Positions 1-6,130 of a stretch of DNA of 10,778 nucleotides are shown here, piece after piece; the first letter of the stretch is position 1, and each line of letters starts with the position of its first letter. Under the pieces are notes generated by a model, which worked only from the letters and a program-made list of their open reading frames with translations, made no database searches and was not told the origin of the DNA. The position numbers and the translations under genes are program-made. The stretch covers positions 1 to 10,778 of the forward strand of contig CAMCQD010000023.1 of the NCBI GenBank assembly GCA_945876925.1, written 5' to 3'. Source of the DNA: an uncultured Dermatophilus sp. (lineage in GTDB: Bacteria > Actinomycetota > Actinomycetes > Actinomycetales > Dermatophilaceae).

Positions 1-1965
1 CTGCATCTGCCGCAGCAGGGTCCGCATGCCGCCGCCATCGAGCTGGAAGACGCCCAGGGTGTCCCCGCGGGCAAGCAGCTCGAACGTGGGCTTATCGGTG
101 AGGTCCTTGCTCAGCTCGTCGAGGTTGATGGCGGTGCCGCGGTTGGCCTCGATGTTCTCCAGGGCGTCGTCGAGGATCGTGAGGTTGCGCAGCCCCAGGA
201 AATCCATCTTGACCAGTCCCAGCGTCTCGCACGTCGGGTAGTCGAACTGGGTGATGATCTGGCCATCCTGCTCCCGGCGCATGATCGGGATGACGTCGAG
301 CAGGGGCTCGCTGCTCATGATCACCCCGGCCGCGTGCACCCCCCACTGCCGCTTGAGCCCCTCGATGCCGCGCGCGGTCTCGACGATCTCCTGGGCTTGC
401 GGGTCGGCGGCCACCATATCCCGGAAATCGGCGGCCTCGGCGTAGCGCTTGTGCCCGGGATCGTAGACGCCCGACAGCGGGATTCCCTTTCCCATGATGT
501 CCGGGGGCATGGCCTTGGTGAGTTTCTCGCCCATGGCGAACGGGAAGCCCATCACCCGGCTCGCATCCTTGATGGCCTGCTTGGCCTTGATCGTGCCGTA
601 CGTGACGATCTGGGCGACGCGTTCCTCGCCGTACTTCTCGGTGACGTATTTGATGACCTCGCCCCGCCGGCGCTCGTCGAAGTCGACGTCGAAATCCGGC
701 ATCGACTTACGTTCCGGGTTGAGGAACCGCTCGAAGATGAGCCCGTGCGGGATCGGATCCAGATCGGTGATCTTCATCGCGTAGGCGCACATCGAGCCGG
801 CCCCCGAGCCACGACCCGGTCCCACCCGGATGCCCTGGGATTTCGCCCAGTTGATGAAGTCGGCGACCACGAGGAAATACCCCGCGTATCCCTTGCCGAC
901 GATGACCTCGACCTCGAACTCCGCCTGCTCGCGGGCGTAGGCGGGCACCCCGGCGGGGAACCGCTCGTGCAGCCCCTTCTCGACCTCCTTGACGAACCAG
1001 CTGGTCTCGGTCTCACCCTCAGGGCACGGGAAACGCGGCATGAACCGCCCCTCCCCCTCGGTGAAGGAGACGTTGCACCGTTCGGCGATGGCCAGGGTGT
1101 TATCGCACGCCTCGGGCAGCTCGCGCCACAGGTGGCGCATTTCCTGCGGCGACTTGAGGTAGAACTCATCGGCGTTGAACTTGAACCGGTTCGGGTCCAT
1201 GAGCGTGGAACCAGACTGCACGCACAGCAGCGCGGCGTGGGCCTTAGCGTCCCCGGCCCGGGTGTAGTGCAGGTCGTTGGTAGCCACCAGGGGCAGGCTG
1301 AGCTCACGGGCCAGCCGCAGCAGGTCCTTGCTCACCCGGCGCTCGATCTCCAGGCCGTGATCCATGAGCTCGCAGTAGTAGTTCTCCGGTCCGAAGAGGT
1401 CCCGGAAGTCCGAGGCCTTGGCCCTGGCCTGCTCGTACTGGCCCAGCCGCAGCCGGGTCTGGATCTCGCCCGAGGGGCAGCCGGTCGTGGCGATGAGCCC
1501 CCGGCCGTACGTCTCCAGCAGCTCAAGGTCCATCCGCGGCTTGAAGTAGTACCCCTCCAGGCTCGCCAGCGAGCACAGCCGGAACAGGTTGTGCATGGCC
1601 GCGTTGTCCGGGGCGAGCAGGGTCATGTGGGTGTACGCCCCGGAGCCGGACACGTCATCGCGGCCGCTGGTGCCATCGCCGTACCTGACCCGGGTGCGGT
1701 CGCTGCGGTGCGTCCCCGGGGTGAGGTACCCCTCGATCCCGATGATCGGCTTGACGCCGTGCTGGCGGCCTTTCTTCCAGAACTCGTAGGCGCTGAAGAT
1801 GTACCCGTGATCGGTGGTGGCCACGGCCGGCATCCCCATCGCGGCCGCCTCGGTGAACAGATCGTCGATCTTGGCGGCGCCATCGAGCATGGAGTACTCG
1901 GTATGGCAGTGCAGGTGCACGAAGCTGGGACCGGAGCCGCGGGGGGAGGATTCCTGTTTCGCCAT
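1..1965 (-). CDS. dnaE: DNA polymerase III alpha subunit DnaE (5' part, 655 codons, cut by window edge)
   Basis: Replicative DNA polymerase catalytic subunit (DnaE1 type of Actinobacteria). The frame stays open from the ATG at 1965 to the window edge; family members are near 1,180 residues, so about the first half is present. The N-terminal PHP domain begins HLHCHTEYSMLDG (H17, H19, D28) and continues with H53 (TDHGY), E78 (GIEGY), H113, C163 (TTGCPSGE), D231 and H233 (NDLHY). These match the nine metal ligands described for the mycobacterial DnaE1 PHP 3'-5' proofreading exonuclease, so the site looks intact. Polymerase motifs follow: GPGRGSGAGS, PDFDVDFD with catalytic D426 and D428, and LVKMDFLGL with D588. 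The start gives the usual short leader before the first PHP strand; the ribosome binding site is weak (GGGCGG about 4 bases upstream). The gene sits 80 bases after rluD. Confidence 0.97.
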   Translation of the reverse strand, partial: MAKQESSPRGSGPSFVHLHCHTEYSMLDGAAKIDDLFTEAAAMGMPAVATTDHGYIFSAYEFWKKGRQHGVKPIIGIEGYLTPGTHRSDRTRVRYGDGTSGRDDVSGSGAYTHMTLLAPDNAAMHNLFRLCSLASLEGYYFKPRMDLELLETYGRGLIATTGCPSGEIQTRLRLGQYEQARAKASDFRDLFGPENYYCELMDHGLEIERRVSKDLLRLARELSLPLVATNDLHYTRAGDAKAHAALLCVQSGSTLMDPNRFKFNADEFYLKSPQEMRHLWRELPEACDNTLAIAERCNVSFTEGEGRFMPRFPCPEGETETSWFVKEVEKGLHERFPAGVPAYAREQAEFEVEVIVGKGYAGYFLVVADFINWAKSQGIRVGPGRGSGAGSMCAYAMKITDLDPIPHGLIFERFLNPERKSMPDFDVDFDERRRGEVIKYVTEKYGEERVAQIVTYGTIKAKQAIKDASRVMGFPFAMGEKLTKAMPPDIMGKGIPLSGVYDPGHKRYAEAADFRDMVAADPQAQEIVETARGIEGLKRQWGVHAAGVIMSSEPLLDVIPIMRREQDGQIITQFDYPTCETLGLVKMDFLGLRNLTILDDALENIEANRGTAINLDELSKDLTDKPTFELLARGDTLGVFQLDGGGMRTLLRQMQ

Positions 1966-2010
1966 GATCCGCCCACTCTAGGCCGCGCCGCTGACAGGCT
2001 CCAGCAGGCG

Positions 2011-2032
2011 GGCCTGCCCCGCGGGACGGGCC
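2011..2032 (-). terminator. GC-rich hairpin between rluD and dnaE, possible terminator
   Basis: A 22-base dyad 13 bases after the rluD stop codon. In the minus-strand transcript GGCC pairs with GGCC and GUCCC with GGGGC across a CGCG loop, with one C-A mismatch and one G-U pair. No U-run follows, so it could be a weak intrinsic terminator or only a GC-rich coincidence. Confidence 0.3.
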
Positions 2033-2045
2033 GGGCCCCTGGCGG

Positions 2046-2978
2046 CTAGCCGTCCGCCAGGACCCCCAGGGCGTGCTCCAGATCCTCCGGATAGGTGCTG
2101 GTGAACTCCACGTAGCTACCCGAGCCGGGATGCTCGAACCCCAGCGTCATGGCATGCAGCCACTGCCGCTCCAGCCCGAGCCGGGCGGCCAGCCGCGGAT
2201 CCCCGCCGTACAGGGGGTCGCCCGCGCACGGGTGCCCCACGGCCGCGAAATGCACCCGGATCTGGTGGGTGCGCCCGGTCTCCAGCTTGATCGTGACGAG
2301 GCTGGCCTCCCGGAAGGCCTCGATCACCTCGTAGTGGGTGATGCTCGGCTTACCCGACCGCATGACGGCGTACTTGTAGTCGTAGGCGGGGTGCCGCCCG
2401 ATCGGGGCGTCGATCGTGCCCGCCAGCGGGTCGGGCAGGCCCTGCACGAGCGCGTGGTAGGTCTTATCCACCCGCCGGTCCCGGAAGGCCCGCTTGAGAA
2501 GCGTGTAGGCGTGCTCGCTCTTGGCGACCACCATGAGGCCGCTCGTGCCCGCATCCAGCCGTGAGACGATGCCCTGCCGTTCCGGCGCGCCGGAGGTCGA
2601 CACCCGGTATCCGGCCGCCCGCAGCCCGCCCACGACAGTGGGACCGGACCAGCCCACGCTAGGGTGCGCGGCCACCCCCGCCGGCTTGTCCACTACGACG
2701 ATGTCGGCGTCATCGTGCACGATCCGCATCCCGGGAACCGGCTCGGCTATCACCTCCAGCCCCGGCGGGGCCTGCGGCCCGGGCAGGACGGCCTCGATGA
2801 CGGCCCCGGCCCGGACGCGGGCGGACTTCGGGATCGCCTCACCGTCTATACGCGCCTGCCCGGTCTCGATGAGCCGGACGACCTGGCTGCGGGACAGCCC
2901 GAACAGCCGGGACATAGCCGCGTCGGCCCGTTCCCCGTCCAGGCCCTCGGGCACGCAGATCCAGCGTTCGTCAGCCAT
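2046..2978 (-). CDS. rluD: 23S rRNA pseudouridine synthase, RluA/RluD family
   Basis: Cytoplasmic enzyme converting uridine to pseudouridine in large-subunit rRNA (RluD makes the helix 69 sites in E. coli; the exact target here is inferred). It is 310 residues, normal for the family. Residues about 15-60 form an S4 RNA-binding domain (DGERADAAMSRLFGLSRSQV, RIDGEAIPKS). The catalytic domain carries VDKPAGVAAHPS at about 96-107, the catalytic aspartate D142 in SRLDAGTSGL, and the late motif TGRTHQIRVHFAAVGHP. The residue before RLD is Ser rather than the His of E. coli RluD. I chose ATG 2978 because GGGGGAG lies 6 bases upstream and the protein then begins directly before the S4 domain; an in-frame ATG at 2993 and a start at 3077 are longer options without that support. 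The start lies inside the last codons of lspA (8-base overlap), indicating translational coupling. Stop is TAG. Confidence 0.95.
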   Translation of the reverse strand: MADERWICVPEGLDGERADAAMSRLFGLSRSQVVRLIETGQARIDGEAIPKSARVRAGAVIEAVLPGPQAPPGLEVIAEPVPGMRIVHDDADIVVVDKPAGVAAHPSVGWSGPTVVGGLRAAGYRVSTSGAPERQGIVSRLDAGTSGLMVVAKSEHAYTLLKRAFRDRRVDKTYHALVQGLPDPLAGTIDAPIGRHPAYDYKYAVMRSGKPSITHYEVIEAFREASLVTIKLETGRTHQIRVHFAAVGHPCAGDPLYGGDPRLAARLGLERQWLHAMTLGFEHPGSGSYVEFTSTYPEDLEHALGVLADG

Positions 2979-3606
2979 GGCGCTCCCCCGCATCGGCTCC
3001 CGCTCCGGCACCCGGATCGGCATCCGGCCCGGGCGGCGCGCCAGGGCCGGGCGTACCCGCGTCTGCCGGGGCGGCACCCGCGTGCGAGCCGAAGGCTTCC
3101 CGGCCGAGCAGCGCTGCGATCGCGATCATCACCGCTGCCGCCGTGATAGCCGAATCGGCGAGATTGAAGACCGGAAAGTCACCCACTGAGATGAAATCGA
3201 CCACGTGCCCATATCCGGCTCCGGGCGGGCGCAGCAGCCGGTCATGGAGATTACCGGTGGCCCCGCCGAGCACGAGGCCGACGGCAACAGCCCACCAGCG
3301 GGACCGCAGCCGCCACGCGAGCAGCAGCACGGTCAGCGATACCGCTGTCTGGAAAATGGTGAAAACCGGGGTAATTGACGTGCCCAGGGAAAAGGCCGCC
3401 CCGGGATTGAATACCAGCCGCCAGGTGAGCCAATCGCCGATTACCGGCACCGGCGCTCCGGGAACCAGATGCGCCAGGGCAACCGCCTTGGCCTGCTGGT
3501 CGGCCAGGTAGACGGCCAGGCCGATGACGGGCACGCTCAGGCCCGGCCACCAGCGCGCCGCCGGGAGGCGGCGATACGCCGTCGCTTGCATGGTGGTTTC
3601 GGTCAT
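2971..3606 (-). CDS. lspA: Lipoprotein signal peptidase (signal peptidase II) LspA
   Basis: Polytopic membrane aspartic protease that cleaves the signal peptide of diacylglyceryl-modified prolipoproteins. It has 211 residues: a basic N-terminus, hydrophobic segments near 23-45, 81-99, 105-118 and 147-167, and family motifs DQQAK (36-40), FNPGAAFSLG (66-75), GNLHDRL with catalytic D122, and FNLADSAI with catalytic D151. Residues 174-211 form an Ala/Gly/Pro/Asp-rich cytoplasmic tail with no assigned function, as is common in actinobacterial LspA. The start ATG at 3606 has only a weak ribosome binding site (GGCUGAAGC); an ATG five codons later lacks any. The gene follows divIVA after two stem-loops and overlaps rluD, forming an lspA-rluD pair. 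The pentapeptide motif DQxTK has Ala in place of Thr, a conservative change. Confidence 0.96.
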   Translation of the reverse strand: MTETTMQATAYRRLPAARWWPGLSVPVIGLAVYLADQQAKAVALAHLVPGAPVPVIGDWLTWRLVFNPGAAFSLGTSITPVFTIFQTAVSLTVLLLAWRLRSRWWAVAVGLVLGGATGNLHDRLLRPPGAGYGHVVDFISVGDFPVFNLADSAITAAAVMIAIAALLGREAFGSHAGAAPADAGTPGPGAPPGPDADPGAGAGADAGERHG

Positions 3607-3622
3607 GATGCTTCAGCCTGAC

Positions 3623-3669
3623 ATGCGACGGGCGGCGCCGCACAATCCCTGCGGTGCCGCCCGTCGCAT
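3623..3669 (-). terminator. 20-bp stem-loop upstream of lspA (second of two tandem hairpins)
   Basis: Arms 3623-3642 and 3650-3669 pair over 20 positions with a single mismatch and a 7-base loop; it lies 16 bases upstream of the lspA start. The odd pair is G-U in a plus-strand RNA but A-C in the minus-strand RNA. There is no following U-run. It may act as a bidirectional or rho-aided terminator after divIVA, or as an RNA processing or translation-control structure for lspA. The structure is certain at DNA level; the role is inferred. Confidence 0.6.
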
Positions 3670-3675
3670 TGCGGG

Positions 3676-3703
3676 GCCTGCGCCCGTAGTCACGGGCACA
3701 GGC
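3676..3703 (-). terminator. 12-bp stem-loop immediately after divIVA, likely terminator
   Basis: Arms 3676-3687 and 3692-3703 pair across a 4-base loop, starting 8 bases after the divIVA TGA. In the minus-strand transcript all 12 positions pair, one of them as U-G, so the fold suits RNA made in the direction of divIVA. No U-run follows, which is usual for high-GC actinobacterial terminators. Confidence 0.6.
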
Positions 3704-3711
3704 TGCCTGGG

Positions 3712-4710
3712 TCAGTCGGTGCCGTGCCCGATGCCCTCCATGGCCGGGTAAGTGGCCATCAGCTGACCGAGCTGGCCCTCGATGAACTCGCGCAGACGGC
3801 CGCGGTACTCGGACTCGAACGTGCGCAGGCCGGCGACCGCGTCCTCCAGCCCGCTGCGCTCGGCAGCCAGCGAGTCGAGGATCTCCTGGCGGCGGGTCTG
3901 GGCCTCGCCGACGAGGTTGTCGGCCTCGTGGCGAGCCTCACCGATGAGGCGGGCGTGAGTCGCGCGGGCCTCGCCGGTGAGCCGGTCGTGCTGCTCCTGC
4001 GCCGTGGCGATGAGCTCGTGGTGCCGGGCCTCGCCGACCCGCAGCAGCTCGTCGTGCCGCTCCTGCGCCTCGCGCAGCATGACATCGCGCTTGGCGGTGG
4101 CGTCGGACAGCATGGAATCGCGCTGGGCGGTGACCTCGCTCATGATCTTGTCGCGCTGGGCGTTGGCTTCCCTGATGAGCCGCTCGTGCTCGGCCTTGCC
4201 CTGGGCCACGTATTCGTCGTGCACCTTCTGGGCCAGCACGATGACGCCGGCGGCCTCCTGCGGGCCGGACAGCCCGCCCGGCATGGCAGCCGCTCCCTCG
4301 GTAACGGCCTCGCGCTGGGCGGCGACCCGCGCCTGCAGCGCGACGGTCTGGGCCTCGGCCTCGCTGCGGATGGCCTCGATCCGCTCGGCGGCCTCGCGCT
4401 CGGCCTGCTCGACCTGCTCCTGCGCCCGGGCCTTGGCCTCGGCCACCCGCTGAGCCGCCTCCGCCTCGATGCGCTCGACCTCCGCATTGGCCTGGGTAGC
4501 CGCCGCGGAGGCGTCCGTCGCCCCGCCCACGAGCCGCGCGGTTCCGCCGGACTCGGCCTTGCGACGTAGATCGGCGTTCTCGGCGTTGAGGCGCCGGAGC
4601 TCGGCGACGATCTCGTCGAGGAAGTCGTCGACCTCTTGCTCGTCATAGCCGCGACGGAACTGAGTCGCGGTGAAGTTCTTGTTAAGAACGTCCTCGGGCG
4701 TGAGAGCCAT
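3712..4710 (-). CDS. divIVA: Cell polarity / polar growth protein DivIVA (Wag31)
   Basis: Cytoplasmic coiled-coil scaffold that binds negatively curved membrane at poles and septa and directs peptidoglycan synthesis in Actinobacteria. It has 332 residues. The conserved N-terminal domain (1-50) starts MALTPEDVLNKNF and contains FRRGYDEQEVDDFLDEI. A low-complexity stretch (52-75) leads to two coiled-coil blocks made of 11-residue units: 76-130 (five units) and 175-295 (eleven units, for example RDSMLSDATAK, RDVMLREAQER, HDELLRVGEAR, HARLIGEARHE). A Gly/Pro break lies at about 143-150 and VIVLAQKVHDEYV at 157-168. The C-terminal motif LRTFESEYRGRLREF (296-310) is typical of the family. ATG 4710 is preferred over the longer start at 4743, because AAGGGGA lies about 8 bases upstream and this start reproduces the family N-terminus. 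Its leader holds the strongest regulatory structure in the window. Confidence 0.97.
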   Translation of the reverse strand: MALTPEDVLNKNFTATQFRRGYDEQEVDDFLDEIVAELRRLNAENADLRRKAESGGTARLVGGATDASAAATQANAEVERIEAEAAQRVAEAKARAQEQVEQAEREAAERIEAIRSEAEAQTVALQARVAAQREAVTEGAAAMPGGLSGPQEAAGVIVLAQKVHDEYVAQGKAEHERLIREANAQRDKIMSEVTAQRDSMLSDATAKRDVMLREAQERHDELLRVGEARHHELIATAQEQHDRLTGEARATHARLIGEARHEADNLVGEAQTRRQEILDSLAAERSGLEDAVAGLRTFESEYRGRLREFIEGQLGQLMATYPAMEGIGHGTD

Positions 4711-4753
4711 CAGGGGTCCCCTTATGTCATTGCGGTAAGTCACTCACCCAGGC

Positions 4754-4799
4754 GGCCGGTGGTGAGCGGTTCCCCCTGCACGCTCACCCGTCACCGGCC
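4754..4799 (-). promoter_or_regulatory. Long stem-loop in the divIVA 5' leader with a competing third arm
   Basis: Outer arms 4754-4760 and 4793-4799 (GGCCGGT/ACCGGCC) and inner arms 4761-4768 and 4781-4788 (GGTGAGCG/CGCTCACC) give 15 perfect base pairs with a 4-base bulge and a 12-base loop that carries AGGGGGAA in the minus-strand RNA. A further CTCACC at 4743-4748 can pair with 4761-4766 instead. It ends 43 bases before the divIVA start. It could be a terminator for transcripts coming from yggT, or a regulatory leader. No known riboswitch class is recognised. Confidence 0.5.
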
Positions 4800-4903
4800 T
4801 TGACGGAGCGGCTTAGCGATCGTGTCGGCCCACTGACGAGTGATTCGTCAATACGCCACTTGGCGAGCGGCCCGTCAGAACTTGTCTGACGAACGACTTG
4901 TCA
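4789..4903. promoter_or_regulatory. Cluster of inverted CGTCA/TGACG half-sites upstream of divIVA (putative operator array)
   Basis: Exact copies of the pentamer occur at 4789-4793 (CGTCA), 4801-4805 (TGACG), 4834-4838 (TGACG), 4846-4850 (CGTCA), 4873-4877 (CGTCA) and 4887-4891 (TGACG), with a one-base variant TGTCA at 4899-4903. They form inverted pairs: CGTCA-N7-TGACG, TGACGA-N5-TCGTCA (perfect, 4834-4850), CGTCAGA-N5-TCTGACG (perfect, 4873-4891) and TGACGA-N5-TTGTCA (one mismatch, 4887-4903). Two of them include -35-like TTGACG and TTGACA on the minus strand, the direction of divIVA; I see no convincing -10 box. The regulator is unknown. Confidence 0.5.
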
Positions 4904-4908
4904 ATACG
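4833..4908. repeat. Two 23-bp imperfect direct repeats in the yggT-divIVA gap
   Basis: Copies at 4833-4855 and 4886-4908 agree at 19 of 23 positions, and all four differences are transitions. Both share CTGACGA at one end and GTCAATACG at the other. The copies are offset by 53 bp, close to five helical turns, which would put proteins bound to them on the same DNA face. Confidence 0.65.
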
Positions 4909-4921
4909 GACTAAGCGCGCC

Positions 4922-5209
4922 TCAACTGAGTCGCATCAGCAAGGATACCAGGAAGGAAATACCCACGATGAGCACGAGGAATGACAGGTCGAGCGCCACC
5001 CCTCCGAGCCGGAGCGGGGGAATGACCTTTCGGAGCGACCGCAGCGGCGGGTCAGTGACTGTGTAGATACCCTCGCAGACCGCCAGGACCAGGCCCTTGG
5101 GCCGCCAGTCCCGGGACAGCAACTGGATCCAGTCGACCACCAGCCGGGCGATAAGAATGAACATGTAGACGTTCAACAACCAGATGAGAAACGCGAAGAA
5201 ACTCTGCAT
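4922..5209 (-). CDS. YggT family small integral membrane protein
   Basis: A 95-residue protein with two predicted membrane segments (about 4-26 and 70-92) separated by a polar stretch holding the family signature around DPPLRSLRKVIPPLRLGG (53-70). YggT proteins are widespread next to sepF and divIVA in Gram-positives, where the neighbouring genes suggest a link to division or membrane organisation; the biochemical role is not established. ATG 5209 has GGACGAC just upstream and gives the standard N-terminus MQSFFAFLIWLLNVYMFIL. It lies 116 bases after sepF, a gap in which I see no clear promoter or hairpin, so cotranscription with sepF is likely. A 211-base structured gap separates it from divIVA. 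Confidence 0.93.
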   Translation of the reverse strand: MQSFFAFLIWLLNVYMFILIARLVVDWIQLLSRDWRPKGLVLAVCEGIYTVTDPPLRSLRKVIPPLRLGGVALDLSFLVLIVGISFLVSLLMRLS

Positions 5210-5325
5210 GTCGTCCAGTATCTGTTAGGCCGTACGCACCACCATCCGGCAGCGCGTTCCAATACTGCGCGAGGTTACCGCAATCCGCCGCCCCACTCTC
5301 ATCCGCCCCGGAGCCGCGCCAGCGG

Positions 5326-5979
5326 TCAGCTCTGGTTGAATAGCCCGCCGCGGGCAGTGGTCCGGGCGCCCCCGTCTTCGGAGGTGACCTCCACATCGGC
5401 CGGGGACAGCAGGAACACCTTGTTGGTGACCCGCTCAATCGACCCGGCCAGGCCGAACACGAGCCCCGCCGCGAAGTCCACCAGACGCTTGGCGTCAGCA
5501 TCGTCCAGATCGGAGAGGTTCATGATCACCGGGGTGCCCTCGCGGAAGCTCTCCCCCACCTTCTTGGCCTCGTTGTAGGTGCGTGGGTGGATGGTGGTGA
5601 TGCGGTGCACGCCGGTGACCTCCACGTCGTTGACGGCCTCGGCCACCCGGACGCGCCGCGGCAGCGGGGTGACCGCCGCATGCCGGGGCTGCTCATCGTC
5701 GTCCAGCGGCGCCACCTGGGTCAGGGAGGCGCTGCGGCGGATGGGAGTGGGGGCGGCCTCCGGGCGCGCCTGGTGCTCATGACCGGCCTCCGGGCGGGCG
5801 CGGTGCCCGGCCGGCTCGCCCGCCTCGCCCCGGTGGCCGGACTGCGCGGGCTCATCACGCTCGCGCCGCTGCTGGTCGTCGCGCCGGTAGCCGTCCTCGT
5901 CGTATTCGTCCTCGTACCGGTCGTCGACCTCTTCGGTAAGCCCCAGGTACACCATCGCCTTATGCAGGGCGCCTGCCAT
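5326..5979 (-). CDS. sepF: Cell division protein SepF
   Basis: Membrane anchor and assembly factor for FtsZ; in Actinobacteria, which lack FtsA, it is the main FtsZ tether and binds the FtsZ C-terminal tail. It has 217 residues: an amphipathic membrane-binding helix MAGALHKAMVYLGLTEE (1-17), an acidic stretch (18-35), a long polar linker (36-118) rich in Arg, Glu, Ala, Pro and His with a loosely repeated GHR..ARPEA pattern, and the globular SepF domain (about 119-207) with HRITTIHPRTYNEAKKVGE, PVIMNLSDLDDADAKRLVDF and FGLAGSIERVTNKVFLLSP. I chose ATG 5979 rather than the longer start at 6006, because GAGGAG lies 6 bases upstream and the helix must be N-terminal. Neighbours are yggS upstream (151-base gap) and yggT downstream. 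Confidence 0.96.
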   Translation of the reverse strand: MAGALHKAMVYLGLTEEVDDRYEDEYDEDGYRRDDQQRRERDEPAQSGHRGEAGEPAGHRARPEAGHEHQARPEAAPTPIRRSASLTQVAPLDDDEQPRHAAVTPLPRRVRVAEAVNDVEVTGVHRITTIHPRTYNEAKKVGESFREGTPVIMNLSDLDDADAKRLVDFAAGLVFGLAGSIERVTNKVFLLSPADVEVTSEDGGARTTARGGLFNQS

Positions 5980-5998
5980 GATCTGCTCCTCGCTCGCG

Positions 5999-6004
5999 AT
6001 TATC
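5999..6004 (-). promoter_or_regulatory. Candidate -10 element for sepF
   Basis: GATAAT on the minus strand matches the sigma-70-type TATAAT at 5 of 6 positions and stands out in very GC-rich surroundings. It would place transcription start about 10-15 bases before the sepF ATG, just ahead of its GAGGAG ribosome binding site. No good -35 hexamer is seen at 16-18 bases, so support is weak. Confidence 0.25.
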
Positions 6005-6130
6005 ACCGACTCGCCCGCGCCGGCCTTTCATCACCCTCGCGCCGCAGTACTCACCTGCCGGCGGGCTGGGTGCCCGACGAAGCCACGCGCGCGGCCACCC
6101 TGCCTCACCCGAGGTGATCTCGTCACAAAT

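Noticed and set aside
334..2049. 571-codon open frame on the plus strand opposite dnaE
   Set aside because: It is fully antisense to a clear DnaE frame; long antisense frames are expected in DNA with GC-rich third positions. The translation is Asp/Gly/Val/His-rich with no recognisable domain.
3724..4569. 281-codon plus-strand frame opposite divIVA with a Leu/Gly-rich repetitive translation
   Set aside because: Its periodicity is the complement of the DivIVA 11-residue repeats; there is no independent evidence of coding.
5210..5325. Regulatory element in the sepF-yggT gap
   Set aside because: I looked for promoter boxes and dyads and found only a GATACT too close to the yggT start without a -35 partner, and 4-bp stems.
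6105..6117. Small dyad TCACC-CGA-GGTGA after yggS as a terminator
   Set aside because: A 5-bp stem with a 3-base loop and no U-run is too weak to call in DNA this GC-rich.
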